DNA of 64,000 nucleotides from Aquirufa rosea (GTDB lineage: Bacteria > Bacteroidota > Bacteroidia > Cytophagales > Spirosomataceae): assembly GCF_004118285.1 (NCBI RefSeq), contig NZ_SDHY01000003.1:372001-436000 (forward strand), given 5' to 3'. Numbering within the stretch: the stretch's first letter is position 1; each line of letters starts with the position of its first letter. The position numbers were made by a program, and so were the translations under genes. The notes below the pieces were generated by a model. The model had not been told where the DNA came from. It saw only the letters and a list, made by a program, of their open reading frames with translations, and made no database searches. Below, one piece after another: positions 20,034 through 28,848 of the stretch.

Positions 20034-21230
20034 TTAAATTTCAAATTTGGTCCACTTATTTTTATTATCTCGGGATGATTTTACCACATTTTCAATAAAT
20101 GCCATTCCCTTAATTCCTTCATCAATTCCAGGGAAATCATATAATGGATCAGGGGTTTTCCCTTCCCAACGAGCTCTCAAGGCAAAGGCAAAATTTCGAT
20201 AAATATTTGCAAATGTTTCTACATAACCTTCAGGGTGACCCGCTGGCTGACGAGTATGGGCTTGCGCTTGCGCAGATAGGCTGCCTACATTCGTACGAAT
20301 AGTTCTACTACCCCCATCTCTCGATTTAATGATTAGGGTATTTGGGTCCATTTGGTGCCATACTATACCTGCTTTAGAACCATAAACACGGATATTTAAA
20401 TCGTTTTCTTCTCCATTGCAAATCTGGCTGCAATGCAATACTCCACGTGCCCCATTGCTGTAATGTATCAAAATATTTCCATCATCATCCAATTGACGTC
20501 CCTCCACAAAAATGGTCAAATCCGCACACAATTCATCAATTTCCAATCCCGTAATATATTCTGCCAAATTTTCAGCATGTGTACCAATGTCACCAATTGC
20601 CCCTGCCGCACCACAACGAGCTGGATCTGTTCTCCAGGCGGCTTGTTTTTGACCTGTAGCCTCTACCAAGTCAATCAGCCATCCTTGTGGGTACTCTACG
20701 ATGATCTTTCTTATTTCTCCTAATTCTCCAGAATCTACCAAATGTTTGGCTTCCTTAATCATGGGATAACCCGTATAATTATGTGTCAGCGCAAAGATTA
20801 ATCCTGTGGAATCAATAATCTTTTTTAATTCTTTTGCCTCAGCTAAATTTAGGGTAGCTGGTTTATCACAAACTACATGAAAGCCGTTCTCTAATGCGAA
20901 TTTTGCGGCTGGAAAATGTAGGTGATTAGGTGTTACTATGGAAACAAAATCCATTCGTTCGCCCTCAGGTAATTCCTTCTCTTTTAGAATCATTTCTTTA
21001 TATGATCCGTATACCCTACTAGGATCTAGATACAAAGCAGCCCCTGTTTCCCGTGACTTCTCGGCGCTTGAGCTAAATGCGCCACACACTAATTCTATTT
21101 CTCCATCTAGTTGAGAACCACGGCGGTGAACAGCACCAATAAATGCATCTAAACTACCCCCAATCATTCCCATGCGAACTTTTCTACCTTGACGGCTTTT
21201 TGCCTGTGTGGAAGAACCTCCCTGAATCAT
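20034..21230 (-). CDS. Gfo/Idh/MocA family oxidoreductase (DKP variant)
   Basis: 398 residues with an 18-residue polar N-terminal extension before GMIGGSLDAFIGAVH. The catalytic motif is DKP (122-124) instead of EKP. AIGDIGTHAENLAEYITGLE is the second conserved block. It is the first gene of the operon with a second oxidoreductase and a TIM-barrel isomerase, divergent from an MFS transporter. Two different oxidoreductases in one operon fit an oxidation/reduction pair, as in 3-keto-sugar routes; that is inference. Confidence 0.9.
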   Translation of the reverse strand: MIQGGSSTQAKSRQGRKVRMGMIGGSLDAFIGAVHRRGSQLDGEIELVCGAFSSSAEKSRETGAALYLDPSRVYGSYKEMILKEKELPEGERMDFVSIVTPNHLHFPAAKFALENGFHVVCDKPATLNLAEAKELKKIIDSTGLIFALTHNYTGYPMIKEAKHLVDSGELGEIRKIIVEYPQGWLIDLVEATGQKQAAWRTDPARCGAAGAIGDIGTHAENLAEYITGLEIDELCADLTIFVEGRQLDDDGNILIHYSNGARGVLHCSQICNGEENDLNIRVYGSKAGIVWHQMDPNTLIIKSRDGGSRTIRTNVGSLSAQAQAHTRQPAGHPEGYVETFANIYRNFAFALRARWEGKTPDPLYDFPGIDEGIKGMAFIENVVKSSRDNKNKWTKFEI

Positions 21231-21362
21231 ATCTGTATTGATTTAGATTTTTGTAAAAAATTGACTTTAAATATACTAATTTGAGCCAAATACGCGGTAG
21301 AATTAACGAAATATTAAAAATATTTTAAATTTAATAGGAAACTTTCAAAATCTTTTTGTTTT

Positions 21363-21392
21363 TTTGACATGATTTTTCTAATGATAACTTTT
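21363..21392 (+). promoter_or_regulatory. Putative promoter for the MFS sugar transporter
   Basis: TTTG (21363-21366), an 18-nt spacer and TAACTTTT (21385-21392, one base off TAnnTTTG) lie about 50 nt before the ATG. The 213-bp divergent region (21231-21443) is very AT-rich, so chance matches are likely. Confidence 0.35.
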
Positions 21393-21443
21393 ATTTTTTC
21401 AAGAAAAAACGTTGTTTCACCCTTTAACTAAATCTAAACAACT

Positions 21444-22655
21444 ATGAGTCAAACCATTAATGCAAATCGACTATTTTATGCTAGCTGTTTTGCCCTCATC
21501 ACCACTGCCTTCTCTTTTAGTATAAGAGCGGGTATCCTGACGCAGTTAGGCGCAGAATTAAGCTTGGATACTGTTCAATTAGGACATATCAACCAAATGT
21601 GGTTCTTAGGTTTCCCTATTTCCATGATTCTTGGAGGGGTTTTCTATTCAGCCATAGGACCCAAATTAATCATGCAAATTGCTTTGGTTGCACATACCAT
21701 TGGTATTTTGATGACCATTTATGCAACAGGTTATGACACCTTATTGATTTCAACATTATTGATAGGTTTAGGTAATGGATGTACTGAAGCTGCTTGTAAT
21801 CCAATGATTGCAGATTCTTATTCAGGTTTGGATTTCAATAGTAAGTTGAACCGTTTCCACATGTGGTTCCCAGGTGGAATTGTGATTGGTTCTTTGATTT
21901 CTAAATTTATGACTGATGCAGCTATGCCATGGCAAGCACAAATTTGGGTAATCTTAATTCCTACAGCTATTTATGCTGTATTGTTCTATGGACAAGCTTT
22001 CCCAAAACCTCGTGCAGGAGCAGAAAATGCTTTAGACAGTTTCAAGGCCATGTTAAATCCTTTGTACATTTTCATGGCAGCCTGTATGGCATTAACGGCT
22101 ATTTCAGAATTTGGTCCTCAGCAATGGGTGGGTCCAATCTTGGCAAAAGCAGGAGCTAGTCCTATGTTGATATTAGCTTTAGTAACTGGATTAATGGCTG
22201 TGGGTCGTTATTTCGCAGGTCCTATCATTCATAGATTAAATACCGTTGGAGTACTTTTAGGTTCAGCTATTTTTGGAGTTATTGGTCTATACATGATGTC
22301 TACCATGGATGGTTCTATGCTTTACGTAGCAGCAGTATTCTTTGCTTTGGGTATTTGTTACTTCTGGCCAAACATGCTTGGCTATGTGAGTGAGACTATG
22401 CCTCAAACAGGAGCTCTTGGATTATCCATTCTAGGAGGAATAGGAATGTTTTCATCTTCTATGTTCCAGCCAATCATTGGTGCGTGGATTCAAGAAAACA
22501 AAGTAGCTGCTGAGGCTACTGGATTAGCTGGTGATGCGGCTGATTTAGCTGCAGGTCAGGCTACTCTTTCTAACATGATGCTTTTCCCAGCTATTTTGAT
22601 TGTTGCTTTTGTAGGATTATACTTCTTTGGAAAGAAAGTAAATCACTCAGCATAA
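21444..22655 (+). CDS. MFS transporter, probably for sugars
   Basis: A 403-residue protein with about 12 membrane segments. The loop after segment 2 is weakly charged. LIGLGNGCTEAACNPMIADSYSG and the later SEFGPQQWVGPIL resemble sugar/sugar-acid MFS permeases of Bacteroidota (FHS-like). It is divergent from the oxidoreductase/isomerase operon and so likely imports its substrate across the inner membrane. A strong terminator follows. Confidence 0.85.
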   Translation: MSQTINANRLFYASCFALITTAFSFSIRAGILTQLGAELSLDTVQLGHINQMWFLGFPISMILGGVFYSAIGPKLIMQIALVAHTIGILMTIYATGYDTLLISTLLIGLGNGCTEAACNPMIADSYSGLDFNSKLNRFHMWFPGGIVIGSLISKFMTDAAMPWQAQIWVILIPTAIYAVLFYGQAFPKPRAGAENALDSFKAMLNPLYIFMAACMALTAISEFGPQQWVGPILAKAGASPMLILALVTGLMAVGRYFAGPIIHRLNTVGVLLGSAIFGVIGLYMMSTMDGSMLYVAAVFFALGICYFWPNMLGYVSETMPQTGALGLSILGGIGMFSSSMFQPIIGAWIQENKVAAEATGLAGDAADLAAGQATLSNMMLFPAILIVAFVGLYFFGKKVNHSA

Positions 22656-22674
22656 TCCATATTTTAATTAATTT

Positions 22675-22700
22675 AGGGGGCTATTTAGCCCCCTTTTTTT
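22675..22700 (+). terminator. Terminator directly abutting the next start codon
   Basis: AGGGGGCT (22675-22682) pairs with AGCCCCCT (22687-22694) around a 4-nt loop, followed by T to 22700. The ATG of the cyclophilin gene begins at 22701, leaving no room for a separate promoter. Confidence 0.9.
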
Positions 22701-23279
22701 ATGCGCATACTCCTACTTCTTTTTATTTTATCATTGAGTGCTTGCCAGTCGAACTGGAACCTGGACCCGGTTCATGTCAAGGAATCCCTAGAAAAAGATG
22801 TCCACCAATGGACTGAAAAAAAGGTCCTTGTGAGTACCCGATTAGGGGATTTTGAAATGGAATTGGATGCCCGCACTCCCCTGCATCGCATGAATTTTAT
22901 TCGATTGGTGAAATTGGGCTATTATGAAGACCGTTATTTTTACCGAATCATCTATGTAACGGGTATACAAGGAGGAGGCGAATACATGGATCGCTTAAAT
23001 TATTTGATTCCAGCAGAATATATCGACGATTTAAAACCTGTGCGAGGTAGTTTGGCCATGGCCCGATACGATGAGGGTAATCCTGAGCAAGCATCTTCAC
23101 CCAGTGAATTTTTTATTGTCACCGACACCGAACAAGCCGCTAGATTTTACAAAAAATATGTGGTATTTGGTAAGGTTACCAAAGGCATGGAGGTTGTCGA
23201 TGCCATATTTAAGGCTAAATCCTACGATGAAAAGCCAGTCATTCCAGTTAAATTTGATATTAAGGTTTTGCCTGAGTGA
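22701..23279 (+). CDS. Cyclophilin-type peptidyl-prolyl isomerase lipoprotein
   Basis: 192 residues with a lipoprotein signal (LSLSAC, Cys15), so it is membrane-anchored in the periplasm. The cyclophilin fold is recognisable from VLVSTRLGDFEMELDARTP, NFIRLVKLGYYEDRYFYRII, GSLAMARYDEGNPEQASSPS and VVFGKVTKGMEVVDAI. The start is fixed by the signal peptide, even though a terminator ends one base before it. The gene overlaps the tail of the convergent SSS transporter gene by 20 bp. Confidence 0.9.
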   Translation: MRILLLLFILSLSACQSNWNLDPVHVKESLEKDVHQWTEKKVLVSTRLGDFEMELDARTPLHRMNFIRLVKLGYYEDRYFYRIIYVTGIQGGGEYMDRLNYLIPAEYIDDLKPVRGSLAMARYDEGNPEQASSPSEFFIVTDTEQAARFYKKYVVFGKVTKGMEVVDAIFKAKSYDEKPVIPVKFDIKVLPE

Positions 23280-24951
23280 TTTGTCCAATCCATTGGAAAG
23301 TAAAGGCTAAAATAACAACCATCACGCAGCCCAGTACATTCAACCATAAAAAGGCCATTAAGTCTATTTTCCAAGCATAAATAACAAATGCTTCTGCGAT
23401 AATGGCGGCCCAAAACACATCTCCTCCTTGCGTTTTAGGTAAATAAAAGGCACATAGAAAGACACCCAGTATGGTTCCATAAAACCATGAACCTAAGATG
23501 TTTACTACTTCAATCAGACTGCCCATATTGACTGAAAATTGGGCCACAATCAGACAGAAAATACCCCAAGCCAAAGTCACCATTTTGGAAGACCACCAAT
23601 AGTGCTCATTGGTACCATGTGGATGTATGAATCTCTGGTAAATATCGACCATCACAGTAGAAGTTAGTGAACCAAAGGCGGATGCCATGGAACCCATAGA
23701 AGCTAATAAGATCATGGCAATGAGAAAACCAACCAGTCCAATCGGTAAGTGATCTACGATGAATCGCAAGAATATATAATTCGTATCCTGGCTGTCTGCT
23801 TTTACATCTTGTGATTTCAATAAATCGACAGCCTTTTCTTTAATCTTTGCTTGCTGCGCATGTAAATCTAAAATTTGCGATTTCAGGATGGGAATTTGGT
23901 CGGCCTGCTTCTGGTTGATGGCAGCGATTAGTTCCTTTTCTTTCTCTTTTTTCTGTAAAAAGATTGCTTTATTTTTTTGATCAATAGCCTCATGTCCTTT
24001 GGCGGTCTCCCAATGTAGTTCAGTGCTTTTATTGAAAAATATAGGTGCTTGGTTGAATTGGTAGAAGACAAAAACTAGTATGCCGACAAGCAAAATGAAA
24101 AATTGCATGGGTATTTTTAGGAATCCATTTAATAGCAAACCTTTCTTACTTTCATTCGCAGTATGGCCTGTTAAATATCTGCCCACCTGGCTTTGATCTG
24201 TTCCAAAATAAGAGAGTTGCAAAAAGAATCCACCAATGATTCCAGACCAAATGGTATATCGATTATTGATATCAAATTTCCAATCTATCAGATTTATTTT
24301 TCCCATTTTTCCAGCCAATTGTAGTGATTCCTTCATGCCAATTTCTTCAGGCAGGGATAGAATAATATAAATGCCAGCAATTACCATACCGGCAAGCACG
24401 ACACCCATTTGCAATAACTGGGTATAAGAAATGGTCTTGGAGCCACCCAGAATACAATAAAAAGTTACCACCGCCGCCGTAATGCCATTGGTCCAAGTTA
24501 AATCCCAACCCAATAAGGTAGATAAAATGATTGAAGGGGCAGCTATCGTTACGCCGGTGGATAGTGCTCTAGGAATAAGAAAAAGAAAACTAGTTAAAAT
24601 ACGAGTTTTGGAGTCAAAACGTTCCTCCAAAAATTGATAAGCCGTATATATTTTTAAATGGTAATATTGAGGAATAAATGTGACCGATAGCACAATCATG
24701 GCAATGGGTAAGCCAAGATAAAACTGCACAAAACGCATGCCATCAGTGTAGGCTTGACCGGGTACGGATAAAAAGGTAATGGCGGATGCCTGAGTGGCCA
24801 TTACTGATAAAAGGATGTGGTACCAAGGAAGTTCCCTGTCTGCTAAAAGGAAACCTTTCAACGAGTGCTTTGCTTCACGGCCTTTCCAACTGCCATACAG
24901 TACAATTCCTCCGATAGTTAACACTAAGACTAGCCAATCTAATAGATGCAT
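23260..24951 (-). CDS. Sodium:solute symporter (SSS family) with a charged coiled-coil insertion
   Basis: A 563-residue inner-membrane protein. The SSS core is seen in SVMATQASAITFLSVPGQAY (49-68), the PRALSTGVTIAAPS region and the C-terminal MASAFGSLTSTVMVDIYQRF. Between membrane segments there is an unusual ~90-residue Lys/Glu/Gln-rich helical insertion (about residues 300-392). Substrates of such Bacteroidota symporters include sialic acid, sugars and uronates; none can be assigned. A 38-residue membrane protein is encoded 2 nt upstream. Its 3' end overlaps the cyclophilin gene tail to tail. Confidence 0.9.
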   Translation of the reverse strand: MHLLDWLVLVLTIGGIVLYGSWKGREAKHSLKGFLLADRELPWYHILLSVMATQASAITFLSVPGQAYTDGMRFVQFYLGLPIAMIVLSVTFIPQYYHLKIYTAYQFLEERFDSKTRILTSFLFLIPRALSTGVTIAAPSIILSTLLGWDLTWTNGITAAVVTFYCILGGSKTISYTQLLQMGVVLAGMVIAGIYIILSLPEEIGMKESLQLAGKMGKINLIDWKFDINNRYTIWSGIIGGFFLQLSYFGTDQSQVGRYLTGHTANESKKGLLLNGFLKIPMQFFILLVGILVFVFYQFNQAPIFFNKSTELHWETAKGHEAIDQKNKAIFLQKKEKEKELIAAINQKQADQIPILKSQILDLHAQQAKIKEKAVDLLKSQDVKADSQDTNYIFLRFIVDHLPIGLVGFLIAMILLASMGSMASAFGSLTSTVMVDIYQRFIHPHGTNEHYWWSSKMVTLAWGIFCLIVAQFSVNMGSLIEVVNILGSWFYGTILGVFLCAFYLPKTQGGDVFWAAIIAEAFVIYAWKIDLMAFLWLNVLGCVMVVILAFTFQWIGQITQAKP

Positions 24952-24953
24952 GG

Positions 24954-25070
24954 TTATCGGAATATGGCGGTAAATAACTCAAAAAACAGAATAATCAATA
25001 CCACAAAAATACCTAAAGACAGGTACCAAGATTTCCAAGAAGTGTGGTGATGCTGGTTTTCTGGTTTCAT
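24954..25070 (-). CDS. 38-residue single-span membrane protein upstream of the SSS transporter
   Basis: ATG at 25068-25070 and TAA at 24954-24956. The product begins with a His-rich polar stretch (MKPENQHHHTSWKSW) followed by one hydrophobic helix (about 16-37) and a terminal Arg. It stops 2 nt before the SSS start codon, an operon-like spacing that implies coupled translation. It may be a small accessory subunit of the transporter, as seen for other two-part solute symporters; this is inference. No homologue is recognised. Confidence 0.6.
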   Translation of the reverse strand: MKPENQHHHTSWKSWYLSLGIFVVLIILFFELFTAIFR

Positions 25071-25207
25071 GTTGGAAATGATTGTCTAAAAATACATTAG
25101 AAAAACTAACAAAGAGCAAGATTGATTTGAAAAGCTGTTAATTTTTGTGAATTCTTTTGTTTGGTAAAAAGACGAAATCCCAACTAAATATAAATTTCCA
25201 ATGTCTG

Positions 25208-25238
25208 TTGGAATACTTAATTTTGCTAGTTACCTTTG
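25208..25238 (+). promoter_or_regulatory. Promoter of tRNA-Leu
   Basis: TTG (25208-25210), a 20-nt spacer and a perfect TACCTTTG (25231-25238) lie 15 nt before the tRNA. An inverted repeat TTCCAA/TTGGAA (25196-25201 / 25208-25213) overlaps the -33 element. Confidence 0.75.
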
Positions 25239-25253
25239 CACCTCCAAATGCAA

Positions 25254-25338
25254 GCGGGCGTGGTGGAATTGGTAGACATACCAGACTTAGGATCTGGCGC
25301 CGCGAGGCATGGGGGTTCGAGTCCCTCCGCCCGTACCA
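25254..25338 (+). tRNA. tRNA-Leu (anticodon TAG)
   Basis: An 85-nt cloverleaf with a 7-bp acceptor stem (25254-25260 with 25328-25334; first pair G-U), anticodon stem CCAGA/TCTGG, anticodon TAG at 25288-25290, a long variable arm, a T loop GGTTCGAGTCC and an encoded CCA end (25336-25338). The long variable arm and the D-arm sequence are typical of leucine tRNAs. Confidence 0.96.
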
Positions 25339-25343
25339 TCGGC

Positions 25344-25380
25344 AAGCCCTCAAGACCTACAGGTATTGGGGGCTTTTTTT
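25344..25380 (+). terminator. Terminator after tRNA-Leu
   Basis: AAGCCCTCAA (25344-25353) pairs with TTGGGGGCTT (25366-25375) around an inner ACC/GGT stem and is followed by a T run to 25380. The trigger factor start codon follows 25 nt later. Confidence 0.85.
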
Positions 25381-25405
25381 AATTAAAAAATTTAAATACT
25401 TCCAT

Positions 25406-26746
25406 ATGAATATTTCGCTCAACCATTCAAATGATTTAGAAGGTCGTTTGACTGTTGTGGTTTCAGCTGCTGATTACCAAGAAAAGGTAGAAACTAAATT
25501 AAAAGATTATCGTAAAAAGGCGAGCATCAAAGGTTTTCGTCCAGGTATGGTTCCGATGCCCTTGATTAAAAAATTGGCAGGACAATCCATTTTAGTGGAA
25601 GAAATCAATCATTTATTGGGCCATGCAGTAAGTGATTACATCAAAGAAAACAAATTGAACCTAGTAGGTGAGCCTATGCCAGCAGTGGATGAGGCTGACG
25701 CTATCGATTGGGAAAAAGATACTGAATTTACTTTTCATTATGATTTAGGATTTCATGGTGAGTTTAGCGTGGATTTAGAAAAAATCAAGTCGGTGAATTC
25801 ATACGAAATCAAGGCTGATAAAAAGGAAATCGAGGAAACCATTGAGAATTTGAAGAAGCAATTTGGCGAGCAAATTCATCCAGAAACGGTGGAAGATCGT
25901 GATTTAGTTTTTGGAACATTCACACAAGGGGAATGGATAGAGAAATCAGCTATTCCTTTGCATTCAATCAATGACAAATCCAAGAAGATTTTCTTAGGTG
26001 CTAAGGTGGGTGATACCTTAAAGTTTGCCATTGATAAAGTATTTGTTGATGCCAAATCATTGGCACTTGCTACAGGAAAGAAAGAAGATGAGGTGGCTGA
26101 TTTGACAGGAGAAGTTTCTTATGTAGTAGAAGACATTACTCGCTCGGTTCCAGCTAGCCTAGACCAAGCATTTTTTGATAAAGTACTAGGAGCTGGTAAA
26201 GCAACAGATGAAGCTAGTTTCCGTGAGCAGGTTACTGAGATTGTTCAAGATAACTACAAGCGTGAAGCGAACTATTTGTTGCGCATCGATGCAGAGAAAG
26301 CTTTGTTGGATCAAGTGAAAATTGATTTGCCAGAGGCATTCTTACGTAACTGGTTGATTCGTATCAACGAAGGTAAATTTACAGCGGAGCAAATAGACCA
26401 AGATTTCGACAATGTGAAAAAGGATATTCGTTGGAATTTGATCAAAAATGAAATCGCGGCTAAATTTGAGGTGAAAGTAGAATACGCTGAGGTAGTTGAA
26501 AAAGCAAAAGACATGGTGCGCCAGCAGTTTGGTGGTTACTTGTCAGCCGATCAACCAGGCATCGAAGAAATGATCGAGAAAATAGCTATGGGTTATTTAA
26601 GCGACAAGTCGAAGTCAGATAATTTTATGAATTTATACAATCAGGCTTTCGCTGATAAAGTTTCCAATGTCATTGTTGAAAAAATTCCACACAAGGTATC
26701 TAAAATTGATGTGGACAAATTCAAAGAAATAGCAGCGGCTTTATAA
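25406..26746 (+). CDS. tig: Trigger factor
   Basis: 446 residues from the ATG at 25406 (MNISLNHSNDLEG); the open frame runs back through the tRNA but that part is not coding. The ribosome-binding signature GFRPG (about 48-52) in KGFRPGMVPMPLIKK is clear. The central PPIase-like region and the C-terminal chaperone arms follow in divergent form, as usual in Bacteroidota. It binds nascent chains at the ribosome exit. It lies upstream of clpP and clpX, the common tig-clpP-clpX order, but with a terminator between. Confidence 0.93.
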   Translation: MNISLNHSNDLEGRLTVVVSAADYQEKVETKLKDYRKKASIKGFRPGMVPMPLIKKLAGQSILVEEINHLLGHAVSDYIKENKLNLVGEPMPAVDEADAIDWEKDTEFTFHYDLGFHGEFSVDLEKIKSVNSYEIKADKKEIEETIENLKKQFGEQIHPETVEDRDLVFGTFTQGEWIEKSAIPLHSINDKSKKIFLGAKVGDTLKFAIDKVFVDAKSLALATGKKEDEVADLTGEVSYVVEDITRSVPASLDQAFFDKVLGAGKATDEASFREQVTEIVQDNYKREANYLLRIDAEKALLDQVKIDLPEAFLRNWLIRINEGKFTAEQIDQDFDNVKKDIRWNLIKNEIAAKFEVKVEYAEVVEKAKDMVRQQFGGYLSADQPGIEEMIEKIAMGYLSDKSKSDNFMNLYNQAFADKVSNVIVEKIPHKVSKIDVDKFKEIAAAL

Positions 26747-26773
26747 TAAGTCTTATTTGTTGGAATTTTCAAG

Positions 26774-26794
26774 ACCCCGTTTTTACGGGGTTTT
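26774..26794 (+). terminator. Terminator after tig
   Basis: ACCCCGT (26774-26780) and ACGGGGT (26785-26791) form a 7-bp GC-rich stem with a TTTT loop, then T's. It separates tig from clpP. Confidence 0.85.
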
Positions 26795-26861
26795 GTGTGA
26801 ACTAAGCCATTTGAAATTTGGTTTACCAGCTAATTGCTCGCAATTAATCCGACATTTATTT

Positions 26862-26869
26862 TAAATTTG
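26862..26869 (+). promoter_or_regulatory. Putative -7 box for clpP
   Basis: TAAATTTG fits TAnnTTTG and is 18 nt before the clpP ATG. No -33 element at the proper distance is seen. Confidence 0.45.
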
Positions 26870-26887
26870 AATCTAAAACTAAAAATT

Positions 26888-27595
26888 ATGTATCCCAAGG
26901 AATTATCAGGAGACGAGTTTCGTAAATATGCCGTACACCACAGAGGTTTGAATGGTTTAGCTGTAGATCAATACATGAATCAAATGGGTGGTCAAGTGAA
27001 TCATCGCATTGACGATATGACCCAATATATCATTGAGGAGCGCCCTATGCGTTTTGCCCAGATAGATGTATTCTCACGTTTGATCATGGATCGAATTATT
27101 TTTATGGGTGTTCCAGTAGATGATTACATGGCGAACATCATCGTGGCCCAGTTATTGTTTATGGAATCGACTGATGCCAAAAAAGACATTGTGATGTACA
27201 TAAACAGTCCAGGAGGATCTGTTTATGCTGGATTAGGTATCTATGACACCATGAACTACATTCGTCCGGAAGTTGCTACCGTATGTACTTCATTAGCTGC
27301 TTCTATGGGAGCGGTATTGTTGGCTGGCGGTGCCGCAGGAAAGCGTTCTGCTTTAGAGCACGCCCGAATCATGATTCACCAACCATCTGGTGGTGCACAA
27401 GGACAAAGTCGTGATATTGAAATCACAGCCCGTGAAATCGTTAAAATTCGTCAGGAATTGTATGAGATCCTTGCCAAACATTCAGGAAAGAGTTTTGAGG
27501 ATATCGAGCGTGATTCAGATCGTGATTATTGGATGAAGGCAGCTGAGGCGAAGGAATATGGTTTAATTGATGAAATTTTAACTCGTAACGTGTAG
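26888..27595 (+). CDS. clpP: ATP-dependent Clp protease proteolytic subunit
   Basis: 235 residues from ATG 26888 ([11 protein letters not shown]); an upstream in-frame start would overlap the promoter. The catalytic triad is Ser139 (SLAASMGA), His164 (MIHQPSGG) and Asp213 (DSDRDYW); the spacing matches E. coli Ser97/His122/Asp171. It forms the 14-mer protease chamber fed by ClpX. clpX starts one base after the stop codon, so the two are cotranscribed. Confidence 0.97.
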   Translation: MYPKELSGDEFRKYAVHHRGLNGLAVDQYMNQMGGQVNHRIDDMTQYIIEERPMRFAQIDVFSRLIMDRIIFMGVPVDDYMANIIVAQLLFMESTDAKKDIVMYINSPGGSVYAGLGIYDTMNYIRPEVATVCTSLAASMGAVLLAGGAAGKRSALEHARIMIHQPSGGAQGQSRDIEITAREIVKIRQELYEILAKHSGKSFEDIERDSDRDYWMKAAEAKEYGLIDEILTRNV

Positions 27596-27596
27596 G

Positions 27597-28847
27597 ATGG
27601 CTAATCCCAAAAAAAATAATTGCTCTTTTTGCGGTCGAAATAAATCGGAAGTAGGAATTTTGTTGTCAGGCATTGATGGTCAAATTTGTGATCAATGCCT
27701 GCAACAAGGTTATGAGGTGATTAAGGAAGAGTTAGGAGCTCCTGTAGTCAACAAAAAGAATAATACCCAGTATCAATTTGAGTTAGTTAAACCCAAGGAT
27801 TTAAAATCTCACCTAGATTTATACGTAATTGGTCAAGAAGAAGCTAAAAAACATCTTTCTGTGGCCGTTTACAATCATTATAAGCGCTTAATGCAACCTG
27901 CCCACGAACAGGATGTTAAGATTGAAAAATCCAATATCTTAATGGTAGGGGAGACGGGAACCGGGAAAACCTATTTGGCACGGACCTTGGCACAAAAGTT
28001 ACAAGTACCTTTTTGCATCGCGGATGCTACTGTGATCACGGAGGCTGGATACGTGGGAGAGGATGTGGAAACCATTTTAACCCGTTTGTTACAAGCTGCC
28101 AATTATGATGTAGCCAAAGCGGAATGCGGTATTGTATTCATCGATGAAATAGACAAAATAGCCCGTAAATCTGATAATCCTTCCATTACCAGGGATGTAT
28201 CGGGTGAAGGAGTTCAACAAGCCTTATTGAAATTATTGGAAGGATCAATTGTGAACGTACCTCCACAAGGTGGACGTAAACACCCCGATCAAAAAATGAT
28301 TGCGGTAAATACAGAAAATATCTTATTCATTTGTGGGGGAGCATTTGATGGCATTGGTCGACATATTTCTAAGCGTTTAAATGCTCGTCCGATCGGATTT
28401 TCAGGAGATGATACTTTTTATGATTCCTTTGAAAAGGATCAAATCATGAAATACGTGACGGCACAAGATTTAAAATCATTTGGTTTAATACCTGAACTTC
28501 TTGGTCGTTTGCCGGTAATCACTTACCTAAATCCATTGGATCAGGATGCCTTATTATCCATCTTAACCAAGCCTAAAAATGCCTTGGTGAAACAATATGA
28601 AAAACTATTTGAGATGGAAGGAGTGAAATTGACTTTTAGTCAGGAAGCATTGCAATACATGGTTGAACAAGCCATGCAATATAAATTAGGTGCGCGTGGT
28701 TTGAGATCCATCATGGAAGCTATTATGACAGATGCCATGTTTGAAATACCATCTCAAACAGACATTTCAAATTTTGAAGTGGACTTAGCTTATGCTAAAT
28801 TGAAATTCGAAAAAACTGTGTTCCATCAAATGAAAGTTGTAGCTTAA
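27597..28847 (+). CDS. clpX: ATP-dependent Clp protease ATP-binding subunit ClpX
   Basis: 416 residues. The N-terminal zinc-binding domain has Cys9, Cys12, Cys31 and Cys34. The Walker A motif is GETGTGKT (118-125), followed by the Walker B segment [11 protein letters not shown] and the ClpX-typical [16 protein letters not shown]. It unfolds substrates and passes them to ClpP. It directly follows clpP and is followed one base later by a lipoprotein gene. Confidence 0.97.
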   Translation: MANPKKNNCSFCGRNKSEVGILLSGIDGQICDQCLQQGYEVIKEELGAPVVNKKNNTQYQFELVKPKDLKSHLDLYVIGQEEAKKHLSVAVYNHYKRLMQPAHEQDVKIEKSNILMVGETGTGKTYLARTLAQKLQVPFCIADATVITEAGYVGEDVETILTRLLQAANYDVAKAECGIVFIDEIDKIARKSDNPSITRDVSGEGVQQALLKLLEGSIVNVPPQGGRKHPDQKMIAVNTENILFICGGAFDGIGRHISKRLNARPIGFSGDDTFYDSFEKDQIMKYVTAQDLKSFGLIPELLGRLPVITYLNPLDQDALLSILTKPKNALVKQYEKLFEMEGVKLTFSQEALQYMVEQAMQYKLGARGLRSIMEAIMTDAMFEIPSQTDISNFEVDLAYAKLKFEKTVFHQMKVVA

Positions 28848-28848
28848 C

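Noticed and set aside
20433-20723. Open frame antisense to the DKP oxidoreductase
   Set aside because: Overlaps a conserved domain in full and has no protein-like features.
25157-25405. N-terminal extension of trigger factor reading through the tRNA-Leu region
   Set aside because: The extension crosses a promoter, a tRNA and a terminator; the conserved protein starts at 25406.
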